Shown here piece by piece: positions 33,870 to 45,955 of a stretch of DNA of 64,000 nt. The stretch's first letter is position 1; each line of letters starts with the position of its first letter. The position numbers and the translations under genes are program-made. Origin of the DNA: Elmis aenea. Lineage: Eukaryota > Arthropoda > Insecta > Coleoptera > Elmidae. The stretch is taken from the NCBI GenBank assembly GCA_947652605.1, contig OX393577.1:22137466-22201465 (forward strand), given 5' to 3'. The notes under the pieces were generated by a model. The model was given only the letters and a program-made list of their open reading frames with translations. It was not told the DNA's origin and did no database searches.

Positions 33870-34315
33870 GTAGAAAGCATTGCTGCTTACGGATCCGGGC
33901 TGTGGATAATTAATAAAAAGGACGATTCTAAGATACTGGCGATGGAAATGAACTATTGGAGAAGATGTCGAGAAAGAATAGGGTAAGCTATTTTGAAATT
34001 AGACAAACAATTGGAACTGATATTGATCTAATATAAATTCATTAAAGCTAAAAGATTAAAATGGTACGGATATGTCCAGAGAATAGATGAAACAAAATGG
34101 ACAAGCAAAATTTGAAGTGCGGCAGCTACCAAATCACAGAAAGATAGAAAGCCAAGAACATTGGAAAACGAGGTGGAAGAAGCAATGGAAAGTAAAGACC
34201 TCACAACAGATGTCTGAATGGACTACAAAAAATGGAAACTAGGCTGCGAAAAACAGCGATTGTATACAATAATTTTACCCTATTTGTTTGTTGCTGAAAT
34301 TGTAAAAAAATATTT
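33870..34315 (+). pseudogene. LINE ORF2 C-terminal fragment (LINE 3 in this window)
   Basis: A single frame with four in-frame stops runs from TAC at 33888 to the stop near 34325. It reads YGSGLWIINKK, ILAMEMNYWRRCRERIG, then RLKWYGYVQRIDETKW at about 34050-34100, RKPRTLENEVEEAMES, and MDYKKWKLGCEKQR. The E-M-x-Y-W-R-R, R-L-x-W-Y-G-H-V-x-R and W-x-L-G-C blocks are the C-terminal signature of RTE/jockey-like non-LTR retrotransposons common in insects. Reading frame is kept despite the stops, so decay was by point mutation rather than indels. Confidence 0.85.
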
Positions 34316-34329
34316 TGTCTTCTAACATT

Positions 34330-35030
34330 ATCGGCTCTTTCAAAATTTTTGCACGAGACTAGTGGGCTTTACATAGAATTATCGCTGTATTATCTCCAAC
34401 TCGTTGCATAAGTAATGTTGTATTGACGCAAGTGATATATGTTCATTATGAATATTTACCCAACCCAATAAGAATAGTAAAAGGCGTAGGTTATTAATCT
34501 AATCTAATTAAGAAAAATAGGTGTGGCGATTGTGAATTCAATAACAATACGATCAGGAATAAGAGGCGTCTTATTTATTTCAACTCCAATCATACTCTAT
34601 GATAATTGCAGAATGTGTCTAAGAATGTTCACGAATTACTTGTAACATGTACCGACTACCTTGACGATGTGATAATGAGATCTTTGCATAATCTATAATA
34701 TTTCGCAAACTGACCGGCGCGGCGTTTAAAAAAAATGCGCGTCTGTTTCCCACACAATTGGTCATTAGTGTTAATGTTGCGGTAAAATAATATTGTGCGC
34801 ACGATTGACATATTACTCCATTCATCATTATGAGTATTACTGTACAACAATAGAGAATTTCTTATTATTATGTCACTTTTATTATGATTAGTAAAATAAC
34901 AAATTAAATTAAAAGTTCTGCTTTATGAACATTATAGCAACACCTTGTGACATTTTTCACTTTTTTTAATAATATGGATAATTTTTGGCGTTCTTGATTA
35001 TTTTGGAGCGCTCATGTGGATATGTAGGTA
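34330..35030. other. Region without recognisable gene
   Basis: Two overlapping minus-strand ORFs of 69 and 64 codons (34619-34850) include a GC-richer segment (near 34715) but match nothing I know. Confidence 0.4.
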
Positions 35031-35034
35031 TATC

Positions 35035-35400
35035 AAAATTAAAAATGCGAAAACAAATTGTTGCTTTATATATTTCTTCTGTATTTTATGCGATGTTGTA
35101 TTTTCTCTCTGCAAGAACCAGCAATAACCACTCATCATGCCAGGATCCCATCTTAATTGGTATAGCGTTCTTCTATAATTCCAAAATCTTGATGAAATCT
35201 CTTCCCTTGTTCATCACATACGTCGCCCAAGTTTTGTAGAGAGAAGTCATCGTGACATGCAGGAAATGGATATTCAATGACATTCTGCATCGTAATTTCT
35301 TGTAGATTTGCAAAAGATTTTCCACTGCAAGCTGGTAGTGTCTTTCCTTCCGCTTTCCAAGAAATCCTTTCACTACTGATACAAAAAATTTCCATGCTGC
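35035..35400 (-). pseudogene. Fragment of a repetitive orphan gene family (E-Q-G-x-R-F-H-Q-D ... D-Y-C-W type)
   Basis: Read on the minus strand from about 35400: the first frame gives VKGFLGKRKERHYQLAVENL and RMSLNIHFLHVTMT. A shift then gives FSLQNLGDVCDEQGKRFHQD and FGIIEERY (about 35245-35165). After a stop and shift it gives RWDPGMMSGYCWFLQRE (about 35155-35105). The order of these blocks, especially S-x-x-I-H-F-L-H, D-E-Q-G-x-R-F-H-Q-D and R-W-D-x-x-M-M-x-x-Y-C-W, is that of a high-copy family of unknown function I recall from insects and Hydra, probably transposon-associated. At least two frameshifts. Function unknown. Confidence 0.6.
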
Positions 35401-36030
35401 GAGTTCTTTGGAAAAAATAATTACTTCAAATTTTTTAAATCAAAATTACCTTTTTTTTCACGGAATATGAGAAAAGTGCAGGAATTAAAGTCATTTTTTT
35501 TTCTTCAAGAAATTAGAAATCGAAAGAGTTTTTAGCTATAGCAACTGGAGTGAAACTTCTTAAATATAAATAAGAAATTATTGAAAACCAACATTAAATT
35601 TAACAAGTTATTTAATTGTTTGATAAACTTCCTAGTTTTTCCTTATAAGGTAAACAAAAACAAAGTGATATAAAAAAAAAACAAAGCAAAACATTTCAAT
35701 CCTAGATTGCCTGAACCTATTCAATAACAGTTGTTCTTATCGATTTCTTGATATCTCGAAAACTAAGGTCGATGTAGCTTTGATTAGAAGATTAGAACAA
35801 CATTGCCATTACAACTGTCAAACTAATTGTATTAATGACAGTATCTGCACTGTAGATTATGACTACAATGCACCGTTAGTTCTGCCAATTCATTTTATAT
35901 TGCATAGCCAGTCATACTAATTGATCCAATAAATATGTTATTTTTCTTGCAAGTGAAGTACATACTCACCTTTACTATTTTTTGAGGAATTTCGCGAACC
36001 ACGAGTGGCATATACATCAAGGAAATTGCA
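35401..36030. other. Region without recognisable gene
   Basis: AT-rich with no supported feature. Confidence 0.4.
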
Positions 36031-36032
36031 TA

Positions 36033-36717
36033 TACTGGATGTTTGTTAAATATTGCCAAAAAACTCAGGAGGTAATTCCAATACAAATATTTTTAATCTT
36101 CCAACTTGACTAGAGACTGAAAAGTGCGACCCCTGTTGGTTTTTTAATCAGAACTTTTAAACTCCTTAAAATTTTGCAATTAAAAAAAAAATCTTTGGAC
36201 TTATTTATTTACAAACTTTTTTATTGGTAAAATTTTCCTGCAAAATTACAGTTTTCGAGGAAAAGATAAAATAACGGAACATGAACCATTAAATATTTTA
36301 AGATAAAATATGTACTTCATTTTGGTAATTACCATGGTTTGTTTATGTTCATTTTGAGTAGAATTGACGGGTTTTCGTGTTGTAAACTTTTGTTCTTCAA
36401 AATAAATTACACGATGCATATCGCACATCTTAACATTTGTGTAATTCATTTTGAAGAACAAAAGTTTACAACACGAAAATACCCGTCAATTCTACTTAAT
36501 ATGAACATAAACAAACCATGGTAACCACCAAAATAAAATGAAATTAAAATATTTAATGGCTCTAGTTCACTTATTTTATTTTTTAATAAAAAATGGTATG
36601 TTTTGCAGGAAAAGTTAAACAATAAAAGAGTTTCTAAATAAATCAACCTTTAAAAGAAAATTTTCGGTAAGGAATTACCTCGCGATTTTTTTCGCAATAT
36701 TTAAGAAACACCCTGTA
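36033..36717. mobile_element. Foldback element F4 (TACAGGGTG family)
   Basis: The right end is TTTAAGAAACACCCTGTA and the left end TACTGGATGTTTGTTAAATA, a worn complement. Both arms then carry GAGGTAATTCC, TTGATTTATTTAGAAA-like, ACTTTTCCTGCAAAA and CCATTAAATATTTTA. The inner stem ACCATGGTTTGTTTATGTTC...AGTAGAATTGACGGG is almost perfect around a 40-bp loop at about 36400-36440. The left arm has about 100 extra bp at roughly 36095-36195. ORFs at 36246-36646 are mirror-image arm shadows. Confidence 0.82.
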
Positions 36718-36719
36718 GA

Positions 36720-38150
36720 AAAAATTGCTAAGTAAAAATTGGGACGTGTAAAGAATTGTAAGAGACAATATCGTCCCATTGCATACATATTAAACGAAGA
36801 CACCTTCTAAGAAGTGTATATAATTAAATTAAAAATTCTGCTGCATCATTGTGGGCTGACTACTGTTCGCTACGTAACACTGCAGTGACTCGCAATATAT
36901 AATAATTATTCTTCTAATGTATTTTATAGTAATGTATTAAGCGAATGTGAAAAACTATTTGATTTTTATTTAATAGAAAACATCTTCAAATGCATATGTA
37001 AATAATTCCATCACTCCAGTGCAAACAGTGAAAAAAATAAATCTGTTTCGATAGATTTTTCAGACATTTAGTACTTTAATATGTCTTAGAAAGTGTAACA
37101 TTGTTTAAATTGTTAATTTCTGACCTAAAAAAAAATCCCCAGTTCACCTACACTGCCGTACTAAAAACTTGGCGTATTTTTAACTGATCTTGCAGATATA
37201 AAACAAATTTTCAAAGCTTACATTTTAGAAATAATAACATAGTGTATTTTAAAAGCCAGAAGCTTTTTGCATCATTTAAATTAGTTATCTCGGATGTTTT
37301 TTTTAAAGATAAAAAAAAAAGAAACAAAAAAGACACGTTTTACCTCTCACTGGTTAATGCCGACAGTTGGGCATTGCGAAAATGTGTAATTCGATATAGC
37401 CAAGAATGAATTAAATATAAAATATTGTGCAAATACCAATTTTCTTTACATGCTGAGCTATATAATAAATTAAAATATACAATACACATTCCTAACCTGC
37501 TAGGAGGTCAAGCCATATATGTATTTGTAATTAAGTATGACAAGCAAATAACATCCTTATTATATTTATTGCAACAACTTCATTACATATTTTGCCACAA
37601 ACAACGTGTGATAAGTCCTGTAAAAGGTGTAGCCAGCACGAGTGCAACTTACTCAAAAAACAAAAAACAAAAACGCGTCCAAGAGAAACATGTACATATT
37701 TTGAAATTGCAGCGATTTGTTAAAATTGAGAACGCGGTTGTTAATTTCTCATTATTAGCGGTAATTTCATTTGCTGCGAACAATTTGCAAATGAACGCGT
37801 AGTAATGAGAAGGTTGTGGTTTTTGACCATCTGTCCATCCATTTGTCACTGTCAGTAACTGACCGTAAATTACCTCATGGAGTCTTACAGCAAACATCGC
37901 GAATCGCTTTAATCATTATGTGCAGTGTGGCTTTTTTTATCTGGGGTAAAAGTGTTTGTTAATGAATAATTATGAACCACACACTTAGTCATGAGAAAAA
38001 TTCCACAAGCTTTAAGATTGTTCACTTGTGTTTTGTCAAAATCCCGCATCATTTTTCTTATAATTTTTTTTGATATTAGGAATTGTCATTAAAATTGCTA
38101 ACTGTTTATATTTCCTAAAATTTATTTATTTATTTAGGCCCAAGTTACTG
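36720..38150. other. Region without recognisable gene; one long unassigned ORF
   Basis: The 125-codon plus-strand ORF at 37425-37802 is the longest in the window not explained by an element, but shows no motif, signal peptide or usable context. In 64 kb of AT-rich DNA one such frame is expected by chance, so no gene is called. Confidence 0.4.
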
Positions 38151-38154
38151 TTAT

Positions 38155-38390
38155 CTGCAGGACTGTTGCAGTGGTGACTTTTTCTACGTTTTTCTGTCGT
38201 GTGCTAACTTTTTTATCTCTTTCCATTCTGTTTCTATCTTTTTCTGGTTTTTTAACTTCTTCTTGCCAGGTTTTTCTCGGACTGCCTTTTTTGTTTTTTC
38301 CCTAACGCCTTGCTTCGTAGGATCTCCTGGTTAAGCTTTCTTCTTTCATTCTACAAATGTTGCCGATCCGGCCCAGCTGCATTTCTTGTT
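38155..38390 (-). pseudogene. LINE ORF2 C-terminal fragment (LINE 4 in this window)
   Basis: Read on the minus strand: QLGRIGNICRMKEESLTRRS at about 38388-38330, YEARR, then a stop, GSPRKTWQEEVKKPEKD at about 38280, and DKKVSTRQKNVEKV. The L-G-x-I-x-R-M, G-x-P-R-K-T-W-x-E-x-V and closing D-R-x-x-W blocks are the LINE C-terminal signature. One stop at least. It abuts, head to head, the mariner remnant that begins near 38400, the same LINE-mariner junction type as at 13.5 kb. Confidence 0.7.
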
Positions 38391-38399
38391 TTAGACGTA

Positions 38400-39025
38400 G
38401 AAATACAGCGACAGAAGCAGATGAACTTTTAAAAACGACCTTAGAATAAGTTCCCCAGAGTCAGACTAAGTGTTTGGAGCGGTTTAAACGTTTTAAAGAA
38501 GCAAAAACTTCAATCAAAGTGATGAAACCTCTACTGCAGGCGAAGAAATTTTTAAAGTTCTTGAACTGACTCGTTTAAATTGGCGACTGACTGTTAAGGG
38601 GTGGCAGAAGAACTGGGAATATCATACAGGTCTTGCCAAGAGATTCCGACCAATATTCTAGGCATGAGTCGTGTTGATAAAAAGTTTATTTCTCGTCTCT
38701 TGACAGAAGACCAGAAACTCTTCCCTTTTGGTTAGGCAGTATTTGGCGAAAAACGAACCCCGTCCTCCATATTCATCTTAGTTGGTCCCTTGTGACTTAT
38801 TTTTGTTTCCACCACTCAAGAGCTCGTATAATTAAAATCGTTTTATGATTTACGATATAAAAAAATATCAGTTTTAGGCTGACCTAAGAGTGTTTACTGA
38901 AAGAGCCTACAAAGAGTGTTTGCAGAAGTTAAAACGGCGCTCTAACAGAGCAGTGTATAGCTGCTGCTGAAACTATCTTAAAAGTGATCACTTTGATTTA
39001 AAATAATACTTAATAAATAAAGCTT
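38400..39025 (+). pseudogene. mariner transposase remnant 2, catalytic core deleted
   Basis: In order: TEADELLKTTLE, stop, then SQTKCLERFKRFKEAKTSIK at about 38450-38520; after a shift VAEELGISYRSCQEIPTNIL (38605 onward) and KKFISRLLTEDQK (to about 38730). Then directly QYLAKN and PCDLFLFP (38740-38815), and finally AYKECLQKLKRRSNR and SDHFDLK ending near 39003. These are the two helix-turn-helix motifs, the W-V-P-x-x-L-T-like linker, the P-P-Y-S-P-D-L-x-P-C-D-F block and the C-terminal tail of a mariner transposase. Most of the catalytic region between the linker and P-P-Y-S is missing. Several stops and shifts. Confidence 0.85.
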
Positions 39026-39029
39026 AATG

Positions 39030-39752
39030 GCGCAAGTCCGGGTATTATTTGACAAAACCACGTTTTACATTCATTTATTCCACAAATGCACTGTATTAAT
39101 TAATAATTTTATTATTATTATGTGAATAAACATCTCAGCAACACACATTAACAAATACAGCTTGTCAGCTTCAGTTTTCTGTGATTTATTATCATTGCAC
39201 AATCTCCTTTGGTGTTTGCAAAATTATTTCAAAGCTAGAAATTCCTCTCTGGCAGCCATCATCTACATATTTCTTGCAAAAATAAAAACACTGCTTTCGT
39301 ATTAATTATTTTATGTAAATGTAGGAGTGTCCCGGAGGCACATCTTAATTTGCTATTTAGATGATTAATGGATGCGGTAACAACATACCGGCACCTTAGC
39401 AACACTGAAAATTATTAACCACCATGCACTTTCGTGCACATTACAGGTGAAAAAAATAAAATATTAAATTGACAATAATTATGCAATTTAGGAGTAATTT
39501 AAGAATCGATGCTTTTAAAATTATAATATTTTGTACAATAAAAACATACAGGATAGAATGGTTAAGTAATTTGGACGTTTTTAATAGTTCCAATTACGAT
39601 ATAAACTGTTTTGCACGACTTGCGATTTATTTTATTGCTGTAGGTAATTGTAATTGTACGTAAGTGATTGATTGCACAGCTTGATCAATCAGCAGTCACT
39701 GATAAATTACTGCAAAATTACGTCTCACAATATTATATAAACAACAATAATA
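39030..39752. other. Region without recognisable gene
   Basis: AT-rich, no supported feature. Confidence 0.4.
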
Positions 39753-39754
39753 TA

Positions 39755-40399
39755 CAGCGTCATTCAAAAAGTCTTCAACGAATGGAAATTGTTTTTTATT
39801 AATTATTTCTCAGAAAATTTTATCACTGATAAAAGTTGATGCATGATCTACAACTCATATTTAGATGAAAAAAAGTTTAATAAAAAGTCATAGGATACTA
39901 GATTTTAGCAATTTTTGAAATATTCGCAGGAGTAAAAAGCCCTTAAGAAATACAGAAAAAAATATGGGAAAAAGTTATTTAGAACCTAAAAATAAGGCTA
40001 GGTTTAGCTTTCGCCGGTCAGAATCCAATATTTATTTTTTAAGAAATTTTAACATTCAAAAAGTGTGCAACAAATAAAAAAGTTGTTAATTATTGATTTC
40101 TCAGACAATTTTAATCTTGATTGGTGTATGGAAAAAGTTATTTAATATCTAAAAATATGGCTTAATTTAAATTTTGACGGTAAAATTCCAATTTGTATTT
40201 ATTAAGAAATTTTGAGCACTTTACTCCTGCGAATATCCCAAAAATTGCTTATATCTAGTGTTCTATGGCATTTTATTAAACTTTTTTTCATCTTAATATT
40301 GGTTTTAGATCATGCACCAACTTTTATCAAGAATACATTTTTTTGACAAATTAATAATAAAAACTTTTCCATTTGTTGCAGACTTTTTGAATGACGCTG
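39755..40399. mobile_element. TA-flanked element (TIR CAGCGTCATTCAAAAAGT), copy C
   Basis: Ends CAGCGTCATTCAAAAAGTCT and GACTTTTTGAATGACGCTG with flanking TA (39753-39754, 40400-40401). 645 bp. A segment starting AAGTTATTTAGAACCTAAAA (39973-40050) is repeated as AAGTTATTTAATATCTAAAA (40135-40213). Between the two copies lies a second terminus-like ATTCAAAAAGTGTGCAAC (40052-40069). The interior is therefore duplicated or self-nested, as in copy A. Confidence 0.85.
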
Positions 40400-40810
40400 T
40401 ACATAAAGGGTGTGCAAAATAATGAAGAGTTACAAAATTATTTGATAAGGGTTTTAAAATTCATGTGATTCCTTTTAAATGTGTTTAGTGTAAAATCGCT
40501 TCGCTTTTAATCTAAGGGAATCTATTATATAGAAAGATTGGGCCAATTTCGAAATCAAAATAACGAAAATTAAAGATAATTTGATCATTCCAGTCCCTAT
40601 AAACAGAATCGAAAACCAAAAGTTTCAAATAGTTAAAATATGGACATTTTTATAAAAATTTTGTTTTAAGATTATCGTCTCATCGTCAGCAGCTTATTTG
40701 TTATTTAAAACTGGTATTGCAATTAGACAAGAGATTACGTGATTTTCTATTAAACTTATTTATATTGGGGGAAAAAAACATTGTATTTACTAGATAACTA
40801 GACGAAAGAC

Positions 40811-41545
40811 GCCTATTATGGGGTACTTTTTGTAATGGGTTGAAAAAAAAGAACAATTTGATTGGTGGTACAAATGTTTAGAGAAATATATTTGTTTATA
40901 TTTCAAGAAGTTAATTTCAATAGCAGATTATATGTATGATGACAGAATAACTCAAAAATTAAAAAACATAGGAGTGCTGAATTCCATATTAGGCAATGCA
41001 GATGCCTAATATGGGATAGACAAATTCTATTGTGGTAGCAAAAGAACAAAGTGGAAAAATCAGTAAAACAGATACTTTATTTCATTTGAACACTATAAAC
41101 ATTAAAATTTCAACTAATTCTGCTGGATATTTTATTTACAAGCTAATATGGGGTAGGTACAAATAAAGCATTTTGTCTATACCCTATATTAGGACCAGAT
41201 GATAGGGTTTTAACAAATTATTAGAGTCTTTGTAAATAAAAAACTGCACGAGAAATTATTAAGTATTATGCTTAAAATGGACCATTTGGCCGTGTTTGAT
41301 GTAAAAATAACTTTGACAACTTACCGTTAGAACATTCAATAACAGTTTCTGTGGAATCGCTAGAAATAGCGCAGGAATAATTGATGGTTATGTTTCTTGA
41401 TAGTGAAGTTACCTATCAAATTCAAACTACGTCAGAAAACTTCATAACGTATGTACATTGTTTAATAATATTGACCACAGATAAAGAGTAAACACAAGCG
41501 CAGAAATAGAGGTACTCCATATTAGGAGCCATCCTCATGTTAGGA
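40811..41545. promoter_or_regulatory. Cluster of CArG-like boxes, CC(A/T)6GG
   Basis: Four perfect CC(A/T)6GG sites: CCTATTATGG (40812-40821), CCATATTAGG (40984-40993), CCTAATATGG (41004-41013) and CCATATTAGG (41517-41526). There are two near matches (41142-41153, 41182-41193). CCATATTAGG is the classical serum-response-factor (MADS-box) binding core. The outermost pair, with neighbouring GGGGTACTT and GAGTACCTC, is roughly an inverted repeat, so the cluster may instead be the subterminal repeats of an unrecognised transposon. Regulatory function is conjecture. Confidence 0.3.
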
Positions 41546-41559
41546 GACTTTTCTCTACA

Positions 41560-44500
41560 AGGTAGAGTTGCCACCGTGTGTGTGCTAATTTAACTGATAA
41601 ATCTTAAGTTTATGTTATACTCTTATTATTACTGCTAAGTGCTAAGTAACTAAAGTTCTCAAATCCAGACATTATAACGTGCTTAAAATCATATCTAATA
41701 CATTTATCGCATAAATTTAAAACATTAAACAGCGTATATATTTAATATCAAAAGGCTCAACAGTCTGATATATAGATTCCTTGATTTAGTACGCAATCTG
41801 CAAGGACTTATCTCTACCTGCCACTTTAAAGCAGACGTTCATTCATCGGCGGAGGATTTCCATGCTTGTTGGCTCTAACAATATTACACATCCTCGGAGA
41901 CTTATCCCGTTATCTGAATTGGAACATTTCGATTACTTTTGTTTCGAATTCGCATCTCTAGATTGAACCTAAATCTTAAATAATATGCATCTTATTTTTT
42001 TGCTTGGAATTTTTTGGTCTTTTAATTTTACCAGAATTCGCTTGCGGATTACCCAAACACGCTTTTTTTCTTCGCTTTGAAAAAACATATTATTCGTTTG
42101 TTTCGTCTGCAAGATAAGGAGTATAATTATAACCGTTGTTTTTTAGCACAATTTTTTTTATTTCCAGAGAGAGTGTTAGTTCAAGAGTTATACCTGCTGT
42201 ACCGGACTGCTCAATCGTGGTGCAGCCAAATAAAGGAATGACACCAGTGATTTGAAATAAACAATAGTTATTAAGATTAATTTATAGTTCTTAACTTCTT
42301 CTTCTGCTTAGACTAGAGGTTTTCCTGTTTGTCAAACGTTTTATCAGAATGTGTATTAAGAAACTAGCTCTGCACCTATTTCTTGGGAAGTTGTTGACGG
42401 CTAAATTCTCCTGGTCGTCCTTTCATACAAATCTCTGCTAGTCTTCTTTTCTGCATTCTTTTCTAGTGTTCTAAGTATTATTTAGCTCGCCTTTTTGACA
42501 ATTTTTTTGACGTTTTCGTTGTTTTATTTGTCCTTTATCAAGCTATTTGTTTAATGATAAGCGTTTTTACATATATCAGATTTATTGTACAATTTTAGAG
42601 TAAAACTAAATATCTAATGATAACGAGGTTAATGTAGAGAAAATGGCATTTACTGACGTATAAAATTTCGCTTCTTGCAATAACCATTTCATGGTAATTA
42701 CGGAAATAAAGTGTTTTGTTATAATCCCATAGAAGTAACAATAATTGTTGATAATTAAACCCCTATGCTACTGAAAACCGTTGATTTAGAAACAGGGCAT
42801 GTTTTGTAACAATTTCGTCATTGTCTATCGGGGTAGAATTATCTATGATTACCCTCAGAGTTTTATAAACATGTGGGCATTATAACACCTCGTAACGAAA
42901 CGCTTGCAGTTAGAGGCGATTACAAAAATAATTTTTATGATTATAATTCTATAAAGCGCGCGTGTTTACCATTTAATACACATTTTACCACCGCATAACT
43001 AATCTTTATGGTACTTGATAAAAAATTAATGGACCTTAGCTGGAGATTGAAAAACTGATAGCGAGAAATCAAGTCATAAAATTATTTTTAAATTCATATT
43101 TTACTGTCGGCAATATTATAAAAATATACAGTAGTCACATTTTAATGCAGCACTAAATGCTGTATAAATATTTATAATTAATAATATGATAAATGGTTAT
43201 ATTTGCATGTTAAATTAATAGTAGTTGAGCATGGTCACATTAGCACCTGTTATGAACGTTAACCAAAGTTAATAGTCTGGAAAATTTTTAAATCCAGACG
43301 TTTATATTCGCTAATGAAGCCTACATTTTTTTTTTTACATAATGCTGTAACCTAAGTGATCATATTTAATAAAAAGTAGGATTAAAAGATATAGCAAAGA
43401 AAAACTAAAATGACCACCCAACTTAAAAATATAGCTATTTATCACTACCTACGTCCTGTTACCCATGTACCAAGGTGGATAATTGTCATTTTTAGGACTA
43501 TTTCATATATTTTAGATAAATTACGTTTTTTTTTTAGACTGAATAGTTCCTTTAAATGTATACACAAAGTAAATACTGTTGTAATGTATGATATACTTTT
43601 TCTTTCTATTCCAGTAATATATGTTCACATCTGCTACAATTTATGATAAATATGATACAAGTTACCAAAAGGGGTATTACATCGTGCAGTTTTCTAGCCA
43701 ATGCTCTCACCAGACGATTTTTTTGTCACGAATAAGTTGTAAAAATGCGTAGCATTTATGTTTCTACATTACAACAACTTTTTAAGTGCACATACCTCCT
43801 CATCATTCGAACTTTATTTATTTATAAAAACAATTGATATTTATTCATTAAATTGTTGAGTTCTGTAATGGCATAATATGACGATTCAAAAACAGTCAAG
43901 CGAGAATAGTTTATCTGGTACAATGTTTAAAACGAAACACAAAATTTAGGTATGTATACAATAGTATCATGTGGAAATCAAAAACGTAATAAAATATTAT
44001 TCAAAGTAGTGTTCAAACTTACTGTAATTCAATATTCCGTTTTTCATGAAAATTGATGACCCCAATTTGAACTATTTGTGGATAGGTTATTCTTATTTTG
44101 TGTGTAAATCACGTATGGATAAAGACTATTTGGCACAATGATAAAAATATCTTTCTGTTTGCAGTTTGAGAAATACCGTTTCATACTTATTTTGGCGGCT
44201 TTTAATTGCAATACTGTTATATTTTAGTTACATATTCCTATACACGACAGATCTATTATTTTATGTGTCTAATTGTGATATATTGTGTTTAATGCACCTA
44301 ACTGTGCGCTGTACATAGCGTACTAAACATATGAGCTGGTTTAGTAAATTATTACTACTTGAATTACGAAGAAACACGTCTGGAACAATGGGTTATGCAG
44401 TTATTTGTGCGACAATTAGACGCCCAAGCTTGTTTGAGCTGTAACTTATGGGGAGATACCGGTGCATAAAAACTAGTTTACTTTCATGTAACAACATAAA

Positions 44501-44935
44501 TTGTTTCAATGAAGTCAGCCTTGAATTGCCCTCCACAAGTTCACTGCGACACTTTATTCTGACAGAAAAAAGAAGAATGAATTTTAATATACAAGATATA
44601 TGTATGTGCCATGTGTTTATCTTGTGTCGCACATCAGATGACATATGAAATTTTAGAAAAAAAAGCTGTAACAGTATACGGAGCTGTGTGTTTATTATTT
44701 TTAGGAGTGAATAAAAACTCACATCCATCACAGTATTAAGTTGGGTGGAACTTCAGACAATATCGCCTTTGAGTATCTACATTGCTTTTATTTAAAAAAA
44801 AAAATGAGAATAAATTTCATCTTTCAAAAGCCCAAATTTTATCTGCAATCGATTAATTACTTAATTGTGTTTTTCTATATGTTAAGTGCACTTAAAATTT
44901 CTTTTGAAGATTAATTAATATTGTATTTTATACCT
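41560..44935. other. Region without recognisable gene
   Basis: GC-richer unique patch at about 41800-41960. A minus-strand ORF of 112 codons (44393-44731) and a plus-strand ORF of 78 codons (43410) match nothing I know. No element termini or RNA genes recognised. Confidence 0.4.
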
Positions 44936-45215
44936 TGGGTACAGGGTGGGCAAATTTCGATGTTTTCATAGGGAATCTCGGTAACTATAAGAGGTATCGA
45001 AAAACGAACCTCGCTTCCTCGATCTCTATTTTCGAGAAAAGTTAATGGTGAAAACTAAAATTGGTTATTGTCTTTTATTTTCGAGTTATCATCACCAATA
45101 AGTCGATTTTTCGACTTTTCGTTTTATCACCATATCTTGCTTGTTTATGAAGATAAAGAAAGATAATTTTGTCGATTTACAGGCACTTTTTTGGTAAGAA
45201 TTCTGTGGCGTAGAC

Positions 45216-45454
45216 CAGCGGTGGGCAAACCGCGAGCCGCATGCGGCCCTTGATAGTCTTACATGCGGCCCTCCATGAATTACTATATTAGTAAACATAT
45301 ATATGTTAAGCTTTTTTATACCTAAATATTTGTCGCTTCCAACTTACACATAATTAATAAGTTGTTATTATTATATATTTTTTTTTAGTGCGGCCCTTTT
45401 AGTCACAGTTTTTGCGAAAAGTGGCCCGCTTCAAAAAAAGTTTGCCCACCGCTG
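45216..45454. mobile_element. hAT MITE, TIR CAGCGGTGGGCAAAC
   Basis: A 239-bp element with termini CAGCGGTGGGCAAACCG and TTTGCCCACCGCTG and a perfect 8-bp duplication GCGTAGAC (45208-45215, 45455-45462). Subterminal GCATGCGGCCC repeats. The uninterrupted site is preserved in the opposite arm of F5 (complement GTGGCGCAGACAATT at about 46909-46923), so the insertion is confirmed and postdates formation of the foldback or its last arm exchange. Confidence 0.93.
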
Positions 45455-45955
45455 GCGTAGACAATTAAAAAAATATATCGAAATTCGAATTTTGACAAAA
45501 AGTTGTATATATTTTTTTAAATAGAACCCATAGTTGGCCGTGGCATCACAAGAAAGAGGATTTTTTTCCCATTCCAATGATAGACATTATGTGGGGTCGA
45601 TTTATTCATTTTCCTTACATTATAGCAAAAATTAGGTAATTTTTCATATTTTATTTTGTTCTAGAAGTAGGTTTATGTCATTAAGAATATACCTGGTAAA
45701 ACAAACTGTCATTCTGTTTTTTTAACGATAACTGCACTCATATGTTAAATTCTCCATAATGACGTCACGTTTTGTCGTTATGACAGCGGATAAAAAGGTA
45801 CCTAATTAAAAAATATCCACTTGCATTTTTGCATGTAACTTTTGTTACCATGCAACCGACTTATGTGATTGTAACTAACCAAAAGATTTTGACGTTTTGT
45901 TAGTTATTATTTGAAGGTTATAATCACAGAACATAGTTATAATTTATTCGTACCG

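Noticed and set aside
37425..37802. 125-codon plus-strand ORF
   Set aside because: No motif, splice signals, signal peptide or conservation evidence; a length expected occasionally by chance in 64 kb of AT-rich DNA.
44393..44731. 112-codon minus-strand ORF
   Set aside because: Unrecognised and without supporting context; overlaps an equally open plus-strand frame.
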